Positions 26,679 to 35,992 are shown, counted from the stretch's first letter. The stretch is DNA of 64,000 nucleotides from Enterocloster bolteae (GCA_021772025.1 JAETNT010000007.1:35389-99388), one strand, 5' to 3'. Notes: generated by a model not told the origin, from the letters alone. Numbers and translations: made by a program.

Positions 26679-27749
26679 CTATTTCAGGGATAAAATTGTT
26701 TCCAGAATCTCTAAAAACGCCTGATTTTCCACTCTGGTTTTCACACAAATCCGGTAATACTGTCCTGTAAGCCCCCGGTAATTCCCACAGCAGCGGATCA
26801 GCACCCCGGATTCCCTTAAAAGGCGGTACAACTCCTTTTCGCCTCTCCCATTGTCGAAAAAAAACAAGTAATTAGCTTTAGAATCCCACACCTGAAATCC
26901 CAAACGTTTCAGGCCCTTTTTTAAAAATTCCCGTTCTGCAGGGATAAGCCGCCTGGTTTTCTCCCGGTATTCCCCTTCTCTTAAAGCGGCTTTTCCCGCC
27001 TCCTGGGAAGGGAGGGATACGCTCCAGGGCTGCCGCGCCTGATTTATTTTTTCCAAAAGCTCTGTATTACTGCAAAAACCATAGCCTAACCGAAGGCCTG
27101 CCATAGCGTAAGATTTGGTAAATGCCTTCAGGATAAATAACCGGGGATTTTCTGCCAGCCAGAGAATGCCGCTAAGTATCTCCGGCTTCTCCGTCAGTTC
27201 GCAGAAACATTCATCCACCACCAGCATGGCCCCTTTTTCCTGGCAAACCTGTCCAATGCGCCTTACCTGATCCTTGTCTATGGTAAGGCCCGTAGGGTTG
27301 TTTGGATTACACAGGAAAACCACTCCGCCTTCTAAGTTTCCGCTTGCTTTTAGGAAATCGCAAAATCTGTCTGAATCCAGGGCAAATCCCTTTTCCGGCG
27401 GCAAATCAAAATAAGTAATGCCGCATCCCGCTGCCTTTAAAGCCTGACTATACTCCGAAAAAGCGGGGGCCGGGATGACAGCCCTCCGGGGCTTCCAGGC
27501 AAATACCAGGCTGAAAATCAGATCCGCCGCACCATTTCCGCAGATAATCCACTCTTTTGGCAGACCGTAGTACCGGGAAAGTTCTTCCACAAGGCCTCTG
27601 CACCGGCTGTCCGGATATTGACTGCACCGGGAAAGGGAGCTATAAAGCGCCTTCTTCACTCCCTCAGGCAGCCCCAGAGGATTAATATTAGCAGAAAAAT
27701 CCAATTTTATATTCTGGGAGTAAATGTCTCCCCCGTGTCCATATTCCAT
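26679..27749 (-). CDS. cobD: Threonine-phosphate decarboxylase
   Basis: A PLP aminotransferase-fold enzyme (356 residues) that decarboxylates L-threonine O-3-phosphate to aminopropanol phosphate for the nucleotide loop of cobalamin. It starts MEYGHGGDIYSQNIKLDFSA, typical of CobD, with SANINPLGLP, FLCNPNNPTGL, the PLP-lysine in LKAFTKSYAMAGLRLGYG and the C-terminal RICVKTR arginine. I choose the ATG at 27747-27749 (GAGGA at five bases) over an upstream GTG at 27782. A histidinol-phosphate aminotransferase is the alternative fold relative, but context supports CobD. Confidence 0.92.
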   Translation of the reverse strand: MEYGHGGDIYSQNIKLDFSANINPLGLPEGVKKALYSSLSRCSQYPDSRCRGLVEELSRYYGLPKEWIICGNGAADLIFSLVFAWKPRRAVIPAPAFSEYSQALKAAGCGITYFDLPPEKGFALDSDRFCDFLKASGNLEGGVVFLCNPNNPTGLTIDKDQVRRIGQVCQEKGAMLVVDECFCELTEKPEILSGILWLAENPRLFILKAFTKSYAMAGLRLGYGFCSNTELLEKINQARQPWSVSLPSQEAGKAALREGEYREKTRRLIPAEREFLKKGLKRLGFQVWDSKANYLFFFDNGRGEKELYRLLRESGVLIRCCGNYRGLTGQYYRICVKTRVENQAFLEILETILSLK

Positions 27750-27818
27750 AACTTCCTCATTCTGCCTCAGTATCCGAAGCACCGGACATTTGTTGTATCG
27801 TCCGGATAATTAATCTGT

Positions 27819-28775
27819 TCAGGCCAACAGAAAAAGCATTGACAAAATTGCCGCCATAGTCAGGGCTTCCGCCGCGAACATCATTTTTCCCGCTCTCCTA
27901 ATATCCTCCGCCTCTACAGCCCGGACCGGATCTCCGATAAACGGCTTTTTATGAAGGACACCGAAATACCAGGCATCCCCTGCCAGTCTTATACCAAGAG
28001 CTCCTGCAACCGCCGCTTCCCCGTGGGCGGAATTGGGGCTGGCATGCCGGTACCTATCCCGCCGGTAAATCCGAAAAGACTCTTTTCCATTATAGCCCAG
28101 CAGAAAAGCAGCCAGAATCAAAAGGCCTGCCGTAAGCCGGGCAGGCAGGTAATTGCACAAATCATCCAATTTGGCCGCCGCCCTGCCCAAATACAAATAT
28201 TTCTCATTTTTATATCCTATCATGGAATCCATCGTATTGACAGATTTATAAAAAAAGCCGCCGCAAGCTCCAAATACTGCCATAAAAAGCAATGGGGCAA
28301 TCACTCCATCGGAAGTATTTTCCGCCACGGTCTCTACTGCAGCCCTGGCAATCCCTGCTTCGTCAAGCCTTCCGGTATCACGGCCTACAATCATGGAAAC
28401 CGCCTTTCTGGCGTTTTCTATATCCCCTTTTTCAAGGGCTTTTCCTACTTTCCAGCTTTCGGTGTACAAGTCCTTTGCTGCTAAAAGCTGAAAGCAAAAC
28501 AGGCTTTCCAAAGCAAATCCCAGCCAGAAGGACAGGCCGTATACCCATTTAAGGAAAAAAAACGGCGCTGCCGTAGAGACTGCCGTCACGGTCAAAACTA
28601 TCCCGCAGCCTGCCAAAAGTTCTGCCCTTTTTCCTTTTGCCAGGCGGCATAGCATTCTTTCCGTCCCTTTGATTAGGCTTCCGATAGCCCGGACCGGATG
28701 ATAGAAAATGCGGGGATCCCCTATCAGCAGATCCAGAATATATCCTGTCAAAAGGACTCCGGCTCTTGTTATCAT
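27819..28775 (-). CDS. cbiB: Adenosylcobinamide-phosphate synthase CbiB
   Basis: A 318-residue integral membrane protein that joins aminopropanol phosphate to cobyric acid. Conserved features: LLIGDPRIFYHPVRAIGSLI near the start, MIVGRDTGRLDEAGIARAAV, ETVAENTSDGVIAPLLFMAV and RHASPNSAHGEAAVAGALG. Four to five hydrophobic segments are visible. AAGGTG precedes the ATG. It lies 37 bases after the short CobU-like gene and 69 bases before cobD, whose product it uses. Confidence 0.95.
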   Translation of the reverse strand: MITRAGVLLTGYILDLLIGDPRIFYHPVRAIGSLIKGTERMLCRLAKGKRAELLAGCGIVLTVTAVSTAAPFFFLKWVYGLSFWLGFALESLFCFQLLAAKDLYTESWKVGKALEKGDIENARKAVSMIVGRDTGRLDEAGIARAAVETVAENTSDGVIAPLLFMAVFGACGGFFYKSVNTMDSMIGYKNEKYLYLGRAAAKLDDLCNYLPARLTAGLLILAAFLLGYNGKESFRIYRRDRYRHASPNSAHGEAAVAGALGIRLAGDAWYFGVLHKKPFIGDPVRAVEAEDIRRAGKMMFAAEALTMAAILSMLFLLA

Positions 28776-28812
28776 GTAATTTCACCTTTTTCATAGTATA
28801 GGTTGCCGGAGA

Positions 28813-29241
28813 TTAGCGCAGCCGCTGCCCTATACCGCCTACTACCCGCCATACCTGAGCGGCGTTTTCCGCCAGAATGCAGTAGATACGGCCGGTTTCC
28901 TCCCGCCATTTTCGCTGAAACTCCCCCATAGGGACAATTCCGGAGCCGATTTCCTCTGCTACCAGAATCTTTTCTTTAGAATATTTCAACAGTTCTTTTA
29001 CAAAATCGTCCCTGGTAAAGCCGCTCCGCAAAATACCGTCCCTCTCTCCTGCTGCAAGCTCATCCATCTGCCTGCGGATCATAATCGGAAGATGGCAGCA
29101 CCAGAAAGCCCTGCAGAATTCCTCCCAGCCGGCTGTCCTCCCGTCGCACCAGGGGATTTCCCCCGTTTTTATTTCTGAAAAGAGCAATTGTTCTGCAAAT
29201 CTTTTCTTTCCCTGAAAAGCGCCTCCTATAATCAATATCAT
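28813..29241 (-). CDS. Short CobU-like protein of unknown role
   Basis: A 142-residue relative of CobU. The P-loop is recognisable as IIGGAFQGKKRFAEQLL and the C-terminal third (VAEEIGSGIVPMGEFQRKWR, then VWRVVGGIGQRL) matches the end of CobU. The middle is different: the guanylylation histidine motif of CobU (RHKRMR in the neighbouring gene) is missing, and a Trp/Cys/Asp-rich block (PWCDGRTAGWEEFCRAFWCC) takes its place. It overlaps the cobS stop by four bases (ATGA) with AGGAGG upstream, so it is a retained operon member. It may be a kinase-only or regulatory paralogue; I cannot tell. Confidence 0.7.
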   Translation of the reverse strand: MILIIGGAFQGKKRFAEQLLFSEIKTGEIPWCDGRTAGWEEFCRAFWCCHLPIMIRRQMDELAAGERDGILRSGFTRDDFVKELLKYSKEKILVAEEIGSGIVPMGEFQRKWREETGRIYCILAENAAQVWRVVGGIGQRLR

Positions 29242-30029
29242 ATTCCGCCTCCTACTGTGAGAACAAACAGGCTGACGATCTCGCTAACCTGCAAAAACCA
29301 TCCGGCCAGATCCCCGGTAATCCCGCCAAACTTTTCTTTCGCAATATGGTAATATAAAAAAAATACAGCCGTCTGAGCAGCAGCCGCTGCCCACCCGACA
29401 GCTCCTCCCTGCCATATCAAAAGAGCGGCGCAGGCCAGCATCCAAACTGCCAGAAAAAAGCACACCACAGTTTTCTGAGCGCTGTCCGCAAAGGCATAGG
29501 CAAGACCTGTTCCTTTGGCACAGGGAAAGGAAGCTACAGAAAGGCCGGAAAAGGCCCGTTCCATAACAAACGCCGCTCCCAGCATCAGGCTTGGCGCAGG
29601 TCTCGGAAAACTGTCCTTTTCCATAACCAGCTCTGCCCACCGGATCATCATCCCTCCGTAGCACAGAAGGTACATGCAGCCGCCTGTGACGGCAAAGGCC
29701 CCTGTATGGGGATCCTTTAAAATTTCCAGCTTTTTCTCCCGATCCCCGTAGGAGCTTAAAGCATCAACCGTATCTAAAAAGCCATCCATGTGAATTCCTC
29801 CGGTAAGAACAATCGGAACAGCAGCTCCCATAAGGCCGGCAGCTGCCGGGGAGAAGCCGGCCTTTTCGGCTAAAAAAAGCCACATCCAGACACCTGCCCC
29901 GCACAGAACTCCAATCATAGGAAAAAAGCAAAAGACATACTTCATCCGCTCTTTCGTCCATTCTACTGTGGGAACCGGTACTCTGGAATACATGGCAAAA
30001 GCAATGAGAAAGGAATACCATAGATTCAT
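29238..30029 (-). CDS. cobS: Adenosylcobinamide-GDP ribazoletransferase
   Basis: A 263-residue membrane protein that joins adenosylcobinamide-GDP to alpha-ribazole (phosphate), the last assembly step. Seen: SFLIAFAMYSRVPVPTVEWT, the acidic motif GGIHMDGFLDTVDALSSYGD, KLEILKDPHTGAFAV and the late GGITGDLAGWFLQVSE acidic motif. Six or seven hydrophobic segments. I start at MNLWYSF (30027-30029), which overlaps the cobU stop by four bases; the frame runs further upstream within cobU without support. Confidence 0.94.
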   Translation of the reverse strand: MNLWYSFLIAFAMYSRVPVPTVEWTKERMKYVFCFFPMIGVLCGAGVWMWLFLAEKAGFSPAAAGLMGAAVPIVLTGGIHMDGFLDTVDALSSYGDREKKLEILKDPHTGAFAVTGGCMYLLCYGGMMIRWAELVMEKDSFPRPAPSLMLGAAFVMERAFSGLSVASFPCAKGTGLAYAFADSAQKTVVCFFLAVWMLACAALLIWQGGAVGWAAAAAQTAVFFLYYHIAKEKFGGITGDLAGWFLQVSEIVSLFVLTVGGGI

Positions 30030-30583
30030 TCCAGTTCCTCCAGCTCTCCTTTTAAAGCTACAGGAATCCCGCATACCACCTCTGCCGCCCTGTCCGCAAT
30101 AGCACACAATTTCCGGTTGATTCTTCCCAGCATCTTCATATACTCCATAGTTTCCCCAGTGTATTCTCCGCCGTCGCAGAACACATCGTTGGTTACAATA
30201 ATCAAATCCTTGGCTTGGGAGGACAGCACGGCGATCCCATGAATAATTTTAGCTTCAATAAGCCTGATATTTTCTTCTGAGGCTCCTCCTTCCCAGGAAA
30301 AAAATTCGTTGGCCGCCAGATTGGAAATGCACTCTACTAAAACGGCAGATTCTTCCCAGGACGGTATAATCTCTACCCCGGACAAATCCCTGGGCTTTTC
30401 TATGGTAACAAAGCCCTTGCCTTCTCTCATTCTTTTGTGGCGTTCTACCTTCTGCTTTTCCTCTTCCCCGTAAATCTCCATAGTAGCCAGATAATAACGA
30501 TGTTTTGCTTTGGTGCGGGCCAGAAGCTGTTCGGCATACCGGGATTTCCCGCTGCCGCTTCCTCCAATTACAACTGTTATCAT
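30026..30583 (-). CDS. cobU: Adenosylcobinamide kinase/guanylyltransferase
   Basis: A 185-residue bifunctional enzyme that phosphorylates adenosylcobinamide and transfers GMP to it. P-loop VVIGGSGSGKSRYAEQLL, the guanylylated histidine region KVERHKRMREGKGF, VECISNLAANEFF and LIIVTNDVFCDGGEYTGET are all present; in the last, the usual NEVG is VTNDVF. Full length. ATGA overlap with cobT upstream and cobS downstream. A second, shorter CobU-like gene lies two genes on. Confidence 0.94.
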   Translation of the reverse strand: MITVVIGGSGSGKSRYAEQLLARTKAKHRYYLATMEIYGEEEKQKVERHKRMREGKGFVTIEKPRDLSGVEIIPSWEESAVLVECISNLAANEFFSWEGGASEENIRLIEAKIIHGIAVLSSQAKDLIIVTNDVFCDGGEYTGETMEYMKMLGRINRKLCAIADRAAEVVCGIPVALKGELEELE

Positions 30584-31692
30584 GACAAATGTTTATACTC
30601 CTCTATATGAATTTCCTGAAAGCTGCTCATGTTCTCATAGACGGCCTGAGCCATGGAAAGCAGGGCAAAAAAGGCTGCTGCCCCGGTACCTTCTCCCAGG
30701 CACATCCTGCCGTAAATAATCGGCTTTAATCCCAAGGCCTCTAAAACCATAGCTCCCCCCGGTTCCGCAGAAACATGGGATGCAATCATATACTTCTTTA
30801 CCTCCGGGCAGATAACCGCCGCCGCCAGAGCCGCCGCCCCGGTGATAAATCCGTCCAGAACCACAGGCAGTCCGTAAACTGCCCCGCCGATTATCACTCC
30901 GGCAATCCCGGCTAAATCAAATCCGCCCACTTTAGAAAGTACATCGATTCCGTCTGCCGGATCTGGGTTGTTTTTCCGGATTCCCTCCTGGATCACCCGG
31001 ATCTTTCGAGCCAGCCCGGCGTCCGTAAGTCCTGCTCCCCGGCCGGTAACCTTCTCCGGCGCAAGCCCCAGAAGCGCCGAGACCGCCGCACTGCTGGTCG
31101 TGGTATTTCCAATTCCCATCTCCCCTACGCCTATCAGAGAATATCCCTGTTCTTTTAAATGGCCTGCCGCCTCTATTCCCGTCTCTAAAGCCGTAATCGC
31201 TTGGGCTCTGGTCATAGCCGGGCCATTAAGAAAGTTTTGAGTTCCGCGGCTAATCTTCCGATCCCATATGGGATTTTTTATGAAAAGCTCTTTCCCGGGA
31301 ATCGGAAATTCTTTAACCGTTCCGGTAAGATCCGCCGCTACGCCCAGATCAATGGGAATAATCCTGGCCCCGGTCTGCTCTGCCATAAGGCAGACACAGC
31401 TGTCCCCTCTGGAAAAGTTTTCCGTGACAATTCCGGTAACCTCCTGGCCTGTCTGGGTAACCCCCTCCTCTACAATCCCGTTATCGCCGCAGCAGATCAC
31501 AATTGCTTTTTTATCCAGATGAACCTGCGGATTTTTTAAAATCCCTGCGATGCGGATAATGGCATCCTCCAAAGCTCCCAGGCTGCCTAAAGGTTTTGCC
31601 ACACTGTCCCATCTTTTTTGAGCCAGTTCCATTGCTTTTCGATCCGGCTGTACCACTCTTTTTAACGCCTCATCCAATGTGATCGATTTCAA
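30580..31692 (-). CDS. cobT: Nicotinate-nucleotide:DMB phosphoribosyltransferase
   Basis: A 370-residue enzyme that activates the lower-ligand base to alpha-ribazole phosphate. Seen: KRWDSVAKPLGSLGALEDAI, ICCGDNGIVEEGVTQTGQEV, the loop VGEMGIGNTTTSSAAVSALLG, HVSAEPGG and the catalytic Glu near GRMCLGEGTGAAAFFALL. The start codon is TTG (31690-31692) with AAAGGAG six bases upstream. Overlaps cobU by four bases. The preferred base (DMB, adenine, cresol) is not readable. Confidence 0.95.
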   Translation of the reverse strand: MKSITLDEALKRVVQPDRKAMELAQKRWDSVAKPLGSLGALEDAIIRIAGILKNPQVHLDKKAIVICCGDNGIVEEGVTQTGQEVTGIVTENFSRGDSCVCLMAEQTGARIIPIDLGVAADLTGTVKEFPIPGKELFIKNPIWDRKISRGTQNFLNGPAMTRAQAITALETGIEAAGHLKEQGYSLIGVGEMGIGNTTTSSAAVSALLGLAPEKVTGRGAGLTDAGLARKIRVIQEGIRKNNPDPADGIDVLSKVGGFDLAGIAGVIIGGAVYGLPVVLDGFITGAAALAAAVICPEVKKYMIASHVSAEPGGAMVLEALGLKPIIYGRMCLGEGTGAAAFFALLSMAQAVYENMSSFQEIHIEEYKHLS

Positions 31693-31704
31693 CGTCTTCT
31701 CCTT

Positions 31705-33180
31705 TCAGTTGTGAAACCTGCGTTTCACAAGCGTTCTTCCTGCTAACTGAAATTTTAAACAGGCCGCTGCAAAATTTTCTGTAAATTCCGGACAGGAAGG
31801 ATAATAAAAATGCGGAAAGCCAGCCAGAGTATTTTCTTTCTGCTCCATGGCCTGCCAGGATTTTGAACTGACCGGTTTTTCTGCCTCCATCTGTGTTTTT
31901 GAGCGGCAATTTCTACTTGTCCCCTGTCCATTTTCCATGGCAGCCGTCTGCCAGTAATGGAATTCATGGCCACGGATTTTGGTTCCCTTTGAGAAAAAAG
32001 GCGTGTCTTCTTTTGCCGTCAAGGTAATATAACCAAAGTTTCCAAGTCCTCTTCCCTTCTTTCCAATTCCCTTAAAAATTCCCGTCATAGGATAAGGAAC
32101 GCCCTCCGGGCTTTCCAGATATTCCAGCAAATAAAGATATCCTCCACATTCTCCGTGAATGGGCATTCCTTTTTGAGACGCCTCATAAATGGATGCTTTC
32201 ATAGACTCATTTTTTGCCAGCTCCCCGGCATAAAGCTCCGGATATCCCCCTCCTATCAAAAGGCCGTCCAAATCTCCTGGCAATTCTTTATGATGAAGGG
32301 GGGAAAACTCTATCAAACGGGCGCCCGCCTTTTCCATAGCTTTTAAATTTTCATGGTAATAGAAGCAAAACGCCTCATCTTTTGCCACCCCAAGCCGAAA
32401 AGATACCGGCGGTTTCTCACTGCCCCTGCCTGATTCTTTAAAACCGCCTGCTTCGGACTCTTTTTCTCCTTCCCCTGCGATTTTAAAAATTATTTCCAAA
32501 TCCAGGCTCTTTTCCAAGACATCTGAGAGCTTCCTTATCTGCTCCTGCAAATCCGCAATCTCATGGGGAAGAATTAAGCCAAGATGACGGCTCTCAATAT
32601 GTAAAAAGTCCAGATTAGGGATATACCCGGCCACCTTAATTCCCAATTCTTTTTCCAAAGTTTTCTTTAGTCCAGGATAAATCGAAGGAGAAACCCGATT
32701 TAAAATAACGCCCTTAATATGGCTGTTTTCTCTGCATCCGTATGTTCCTCCCAACGGACAATATTCTAAAAAGCCTTTTATCAACGCTGCTAAAGACAGG
32801 CTGGCCCCTCTGGCATCCACCGCCAAAATTACCGGAATATCCAGAATATCAGCAATTTCATAAGTGCTGGCATCCGGAAGAATTCCCGCCAGGCCGTCAA
32901 AATATCCCATGACGCCTTCTAAAAGAGCCAGTCCCTCTTCTTTCCCACGACAGCTGTCAAAAAACACTCTTTTTAAGCCCTCCGGCGTTTCAAAGAAGCT
33001 GTCCAGATTGCGGCTCTCTACCCCTATAATCCGCTTATGGAAAAGAGGGTCAATATAATCCGGGCCGCATTTAAAGGAAGCTGTGGGAATCCCTTTTCTT
33101 TTTAAAAGCTCTAACAGTCCGCAGGTTAAAATCGTCTTTCCGCTTCCGCTTTTAGGAGCGGCTATAAGAAGTTTTTTCAC
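31705..33180 (-). CDS. cbiA: Cobyrinate a,c-diamide synthase
   Basis: A 491-residue glutamine-dependent amidase acting on carboxylates a and c. N-terminal P-loop LIAAPKSGSGKTILTCGLL, then GPDYIDPLFH, LLEGVMGYFDGLAG, and a C-terminal glutaminase domain with Cys in IHGECGGYLYLLEYL and the GHEFHYW motif. The start is a GTG (33178-33180) sharing bases with the CbiET stop (GTGA) behind a GGAGG site; the frame also extends upstream into cbiET without similarity. About 80 residues at the C-terminal end contain a Ser/Lys/Glu-rich insert (SRNCRSKTQMEAEK). Confidence 0.94.
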   Translation of the reverse strand: MKKLLIAAPKSGSGKTILTCGLLELLKRKGIPTASFKCGPDYIDPLFHKRIIGVESRNLDSFFETPEGLKRVFFDSCRGKEEGLALLEGVMGYFDGLAGILPDASTYEIADILDIPVILAVDARGASLSLAALIKGFLEYCPLGGTYGCRENSHIKGVILNRVSPSIYPGLKKTLEKELGIKVAGYIPNLDFLHIESRHLGLILPHEIADLQEQIRKLSDVLEKSLDLEIIFKIAGEGEKESEAGGFKESGRGSEKPPVSFRLGVAKDEAFCFYYHENLKAMEKAGARLIEFSPLHHKELPGDLDGLLIGGGYPELYAGELAKNESMKASIYEASQKGMPIHGECGGYLYLLEYLESPEGVPYPMTGIFKGIGKKGRGLGNFGYITLTAKEDTPFFSKGTKIRGHEFHYWQTAAMENGQGTSRNCRSKTQMEAEKPVSSKSWQAMEQKENTLAGFPHFYYPSCPEFTENFAAACLKFQLAGRTLVKRRFHN

Positions 33181-34493
33181 GGAGCGTTTTCCTCCTCTTC
33201 TTTTTTCTCCCCGCCTCCTTCTAATGTGATAATGTAAACCGGATTTCCTGCTCTTTGCATATGATAGGGCCCTGCTTTGGCGGTTCGGGCAATTCCGGCC
33301 TGTATAATCTCTGTTCGGGCAAATTTCCAATGTTTCATGGCCTTCAGGCATTCTGACAGGGTTTCCAGGGTAATCGCAGTAATTACAATTCGAATCCCAG
33401 GGTTCTTTTTTAGAAGAACTTCCAAAATAGAAAGAAGTTTCCCTCCCGAACCTCCAATAAACCCATGGGTAGGCGCGGGAAGGGCAGAAAGTGCCTCCGG
33501 CGCTGTCCCCGGTACAATGGTAAATCCTCTTTTATAAGGAATCAGTTTCCGGCGGTTTTTTTCTATTAGTTCAAGACCCTCCGGACTCTTTTCTACTGCA
33601 AAAATCCGGCTGTTCTCATCTTTCAGTATCCAGCCTGCGGCGATTGCTACAGAGCCGGTTCCGGAGCCGATATCATAGAGACAGGCTCCCGGATATAACC
33701 TAAGCTTTGCCAGAGAAATGGTTCGAATCTCTTCTTTGGTCATAGGGACATTTCCCCGGATAAAGCTTTCATCCCTTAGAGAAAATCCTTCTGCCAAAAA
33801 GTCATGCTCTCTTTTTGGAAAAGGATTTTCCACAAGACAGCACACCAGCTTTTCCAATGTCTTAAGGGGATTTGTCCCGCCATCCAAAAGCTCTTTTACA
33901 GTCCCTGAAAGGATCCGCTCCTCCTTATAAGACAGACAGGAGCCAAAGGAAACGCGGCACTCTCCCAAGCCGTTTTTCAAAAGCCTTTCGCAAAGTTCTC
34001 TGGCATCGGGACATTCTCCTAAAAGAAAAAAGCACTTAGAATTTTCCTTAACTGCTTCTAAATAGTTCTCCTCTCTTCCGTGAAGGCTGATGATTTTCGC
34101 GTCTTGCCAAGGAATCCCCAGCCTGGCGGCGAAATAGGAAATAGAAGAAATCCCGGGAATTAGAACTACCTTCCAGCCGGATTTTTCCAGATATTCTTTT
34201 ACTTTCCCGGCGCCGCTGTAAAAACCGGTATCCCCGGAGAATACTACGGCGGCCGTCTCCATCTCTTTTTTTTGATCGTCCAGCCACTTTCCGATTTTTT
34301 CTGCTTCATAGGAGACTAAAACCGGTTTTCCTTCCAGGAAATTTTCTACACTTTTTAAGATTCTCTCTGCCCCCGCAACGGCTTTTGCCTCCTTCAGGTG
34401 CCGGACCGCAAAGCCGGTCAGTTGTCCCGGGCCTCCCATACCGATTCCGATTAAATAAGCGGTGGAACTCCTATTTTCTTGTTTGTCTTTCAT
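33177..34493 (-). CDS. cbiET: CbiE-CbiT fusion, cobalt-precorrin-7 methylase/decarboxylase
   Basis: A 438-residue two-domain enzyme. Residues about 1-200 are CbiE, an SAM tetrapyrrole methylase (LIGIGMGGPGQLTGFAVRHL, VFSGDTGFYSGAGKV, LIPGISSISYFAARLGI) methylating C5. Residues about 225-438 are CbiT (FSLRDESFIRGNVPMTKEEI, LYDIGSGTGSVAIAAGWI, GFIGGSGGKLLSIL), methylating C15 and decarboxylating the ring C acetate. The fusion matches CobL-type organisation. I use the ATG at 34491-34493, inside the end of cbiJ; an earlier ATG (34511) adds six residues. Overlaps cbiA. Confidence 0.94.
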   Translation of the reverse strand: MKDKQENRSSTAYLIGIGMGGPGQLTGFAVRHLKEAKAVAGAERILKSVENFLEGKPVLVSYEAEKIGKWLDDQKKEMETAAVVFSGDTGFYSGAGKVKEYLEKSGWKVVLIPGISSISYFAARLGIPWQDAKIISLHGREENYLEAVKENSKCFFLLGECPDARELCERLLKNGLGECRVSFGSCLSYKEERILSGTVKELLDGGTNPLKTLEKLVCCLVENPFPKREHDFLAEGFSLRDESFIRGNVPMTKEEIRTISLAKLRLYPGACLYDIGSGTGSVAIAAGWILKDENSRIFAVEKSPEGLELIEKNRRKLIPYKRGFTIVPGTAPEALSALPAPTHGFIGGSGGKLLSILEVLLKKNPGIRIVITAITLETLSECLKAMKHWKFARTEIIQAGIARTAKAGPYHMQRAGNPVYIITLEGGGEKKEEEENAP

Positions 34494-35253
34494 ACCAGTT
34501 GAGCACCTCATCCACAGTCATTCCCGTCTCTGCCTCTCCTCTATCCATGACCAAAGCAGGGATACCAGATCTAGCGGCTGCCTTTACTTTCTCCAAAAAG
34601 CCGCCTTCCCTTCCGCTGTCTTTGGTTACCAGAAATCGGCAATCGTATTCTTTAATCATAGCCTGGTTCATCATAACAGAAAAAGGCCCCTGAGCGGCGA
34701 TAATATGACGTCCCTTAAGTCCCATCTTCCTGCAGCTTTCCAGAGCCTTTGGATCCGGCAGAACTCTTGCGTAAACCCGGGTTTCAAACTCGGGAATTTG
34801 ACGAAAAGCCTCTAAATCCTTACTTCCGGTGGTAAGGAGAATATTGCCCTCCTGTCTTTTTAACCACTGTACCGTTTGAGAAGCGCCGGAAAAACGCCGG
34901 ATCCAGGGAGAGAGTTCCTTCCTCTCCTCCCGGGTCCAGATTTCCCTGGGGCGCAGACAGCGAATCCGCCGGATCCCAGTTTCTATGCAGGCCTGTTCAA
35001 TCTGTTTGGTAGCATCTTTGGCGTAAGGATGAGTGGCATCGATTACCAGCGTGATCTGATTCTCCTTGAGAAAACCTGCCATCTCTTTTCCGTTCATCCT
35101 TCCTGTATAAACGTGTCCGTTTTTCAGCTTAGGAAAGATCTCTTTTCCGTATCCGGTAGCTACGCTTACCACCAGGAAGGCTCCCTTATCATCTAACCGC
35201 TCCGCCAGGATTCTTCCTTCTGCAGTTCCCGCAAAAATCCCTATCCTATTCAT
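34471..35253 (-). CDS. cbiJ: Cobalt-precorrin-6A reductase
   Basis: A 260-residue NADH-dependent reductase of the macrocycle. The dinucleotide start RIGIFAGTAEGRILAERLDD, VIDATHPYAKDATKQI, RIRCLRPREIWTREE, TTGSKDLEAF and VTKDSGREGGFLEKVKAA are standard for CobK/CbiJ. It overlaps cbiH by eight bases and its last 23 bases contain the cbiET start. Confidence 0.95.
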   Translation of the reverse strand: MNRIGIFAGTAEGRILAERLDDKGAFLVVSVATGYGKEIFPKLKNGHVYTGRMNGKEMAGFLKENQITLVIDATHPYAKDATKQIEQACIETGIRRIRCLRPREIWTREERKELSPWIRRFSGASQTVQWLKRQEGNILLTTGSKDLEAFRQIPEFETRVYARVLPDPKALESCRKMGLKGRHIIAAQGPFSVMMNQAMIKEYDCRFLVTKDSGREGGFLEKVKAAARSGIPALVMDRGEAETGMTVDEVLNWYERQTRK

Positions 35254-35980
35254 AGCAGTAGCCTCTGGGAGTTACCATGTAATCCCCGATTTTTTTTGTG
35301 GCGGAATTACCGATAAATACGGTGGTAAACATGTCTGCCTGAATATTTTTAAGATTCTCTAAAGACATTACCGCCATTTCCTCTCCTTGACGGCCAATAC
35401 TCTTTACTATTCCGCACACGGTTTGGGGGGAGCGGTATTTCAGCACAATCTCACAGGCCCGTTTCAGGTAATCAACCCTTTTTTTGCTGGCAGGATTATA
35501 AATGCACAGAACAAAATCCCCTTCAGCCGCTGCCTGAATTCGCTTTTCAATCAGTTCCATGGGGGTCAGCAAATCGCTTAAGCTGATTACTGCAAAATCG
35601 TGAATCAGCGGCGCTCCCAGCGCTGCCCCGCCGGCGCAGGCCGCCGTTACTCCGGAAATCACCTGAATCTTTACTTCCGGAAATTCCGGGGACAGCTCCA
35701 AAATAAGTCCTGCCATGCCGTAAACTCCCGGATCCCCGCTGCAAACCATTGCCACCCTGCGGCCTTTTGCCGCCTCCCTAAGAGCGATACGGCACCGCTC
35801 CGCCTCCTGACGCATAGGAGTAGTGAAAAACTCTTTTTCTTTAAAGTGGTCTTTTATCAAATCCACATATACCGTATATCCTGTAATAACATCACATTCC
35901 TCTAAAACCCGGGCCGCCTCAATGGTCATCTTTTCATAGGCCCCCGGACCGATTCCCACTACATATAGATATCCTGTCAT
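35246..35980 (-). CDS. cbiH: Cobalt-precorrin-3 C17-methyltransferase (ring contraction)
   Basis: A 244-residue SAM-dependent tetrapyrrole methylase that methylates C17 and contracts the ring. Motifs: YVVGIGPGAYEKMTIEAARV, AMVCSGDPGVYGMAGLILEL, SGVTAACAGGAALGAPLIHDF, SLSDLLTPMELIEKRIQAAA and CIYNPASKKRVDYL. It is an unfused CbiH: no CbiG domain is attached and none lies elsewhere in the operon, although the next step needs CbiG to open the lactone. Confidence 0.95.
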   Translation of the reverse strand: MTGYLYVVGIGPGAYEKMTIEAARVLEECDVITGYTVYVDLIKDHFKEKEFFTTPMRQEAERCRIALREAAKGRRVAMVCSGDPGVYGMAGLILELSPEFPEVKIQVISGVTAACAGGAALGAPLIHDFAVISLSDLLTPMELIEKRIQAAAEGDFVLCIYNPASKKRVDYLKRACEIVLKYRSPQTVCGIVKSIGRQGEEMAVMSLENLKNIQADMFTTVFIGNSATKKIGDYMVTPRGYCYE

Positions 35981-35992
35981 GCTTCCTCCTGT

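Noticed and set aside
28813..29241. Calling the short CobU-like gene the missing alpha-ribazole phosphatase (CobC)
   Set aside because: It shows a P-loop and CobU C-terminal block and no RHG histidine phosphatase motif.
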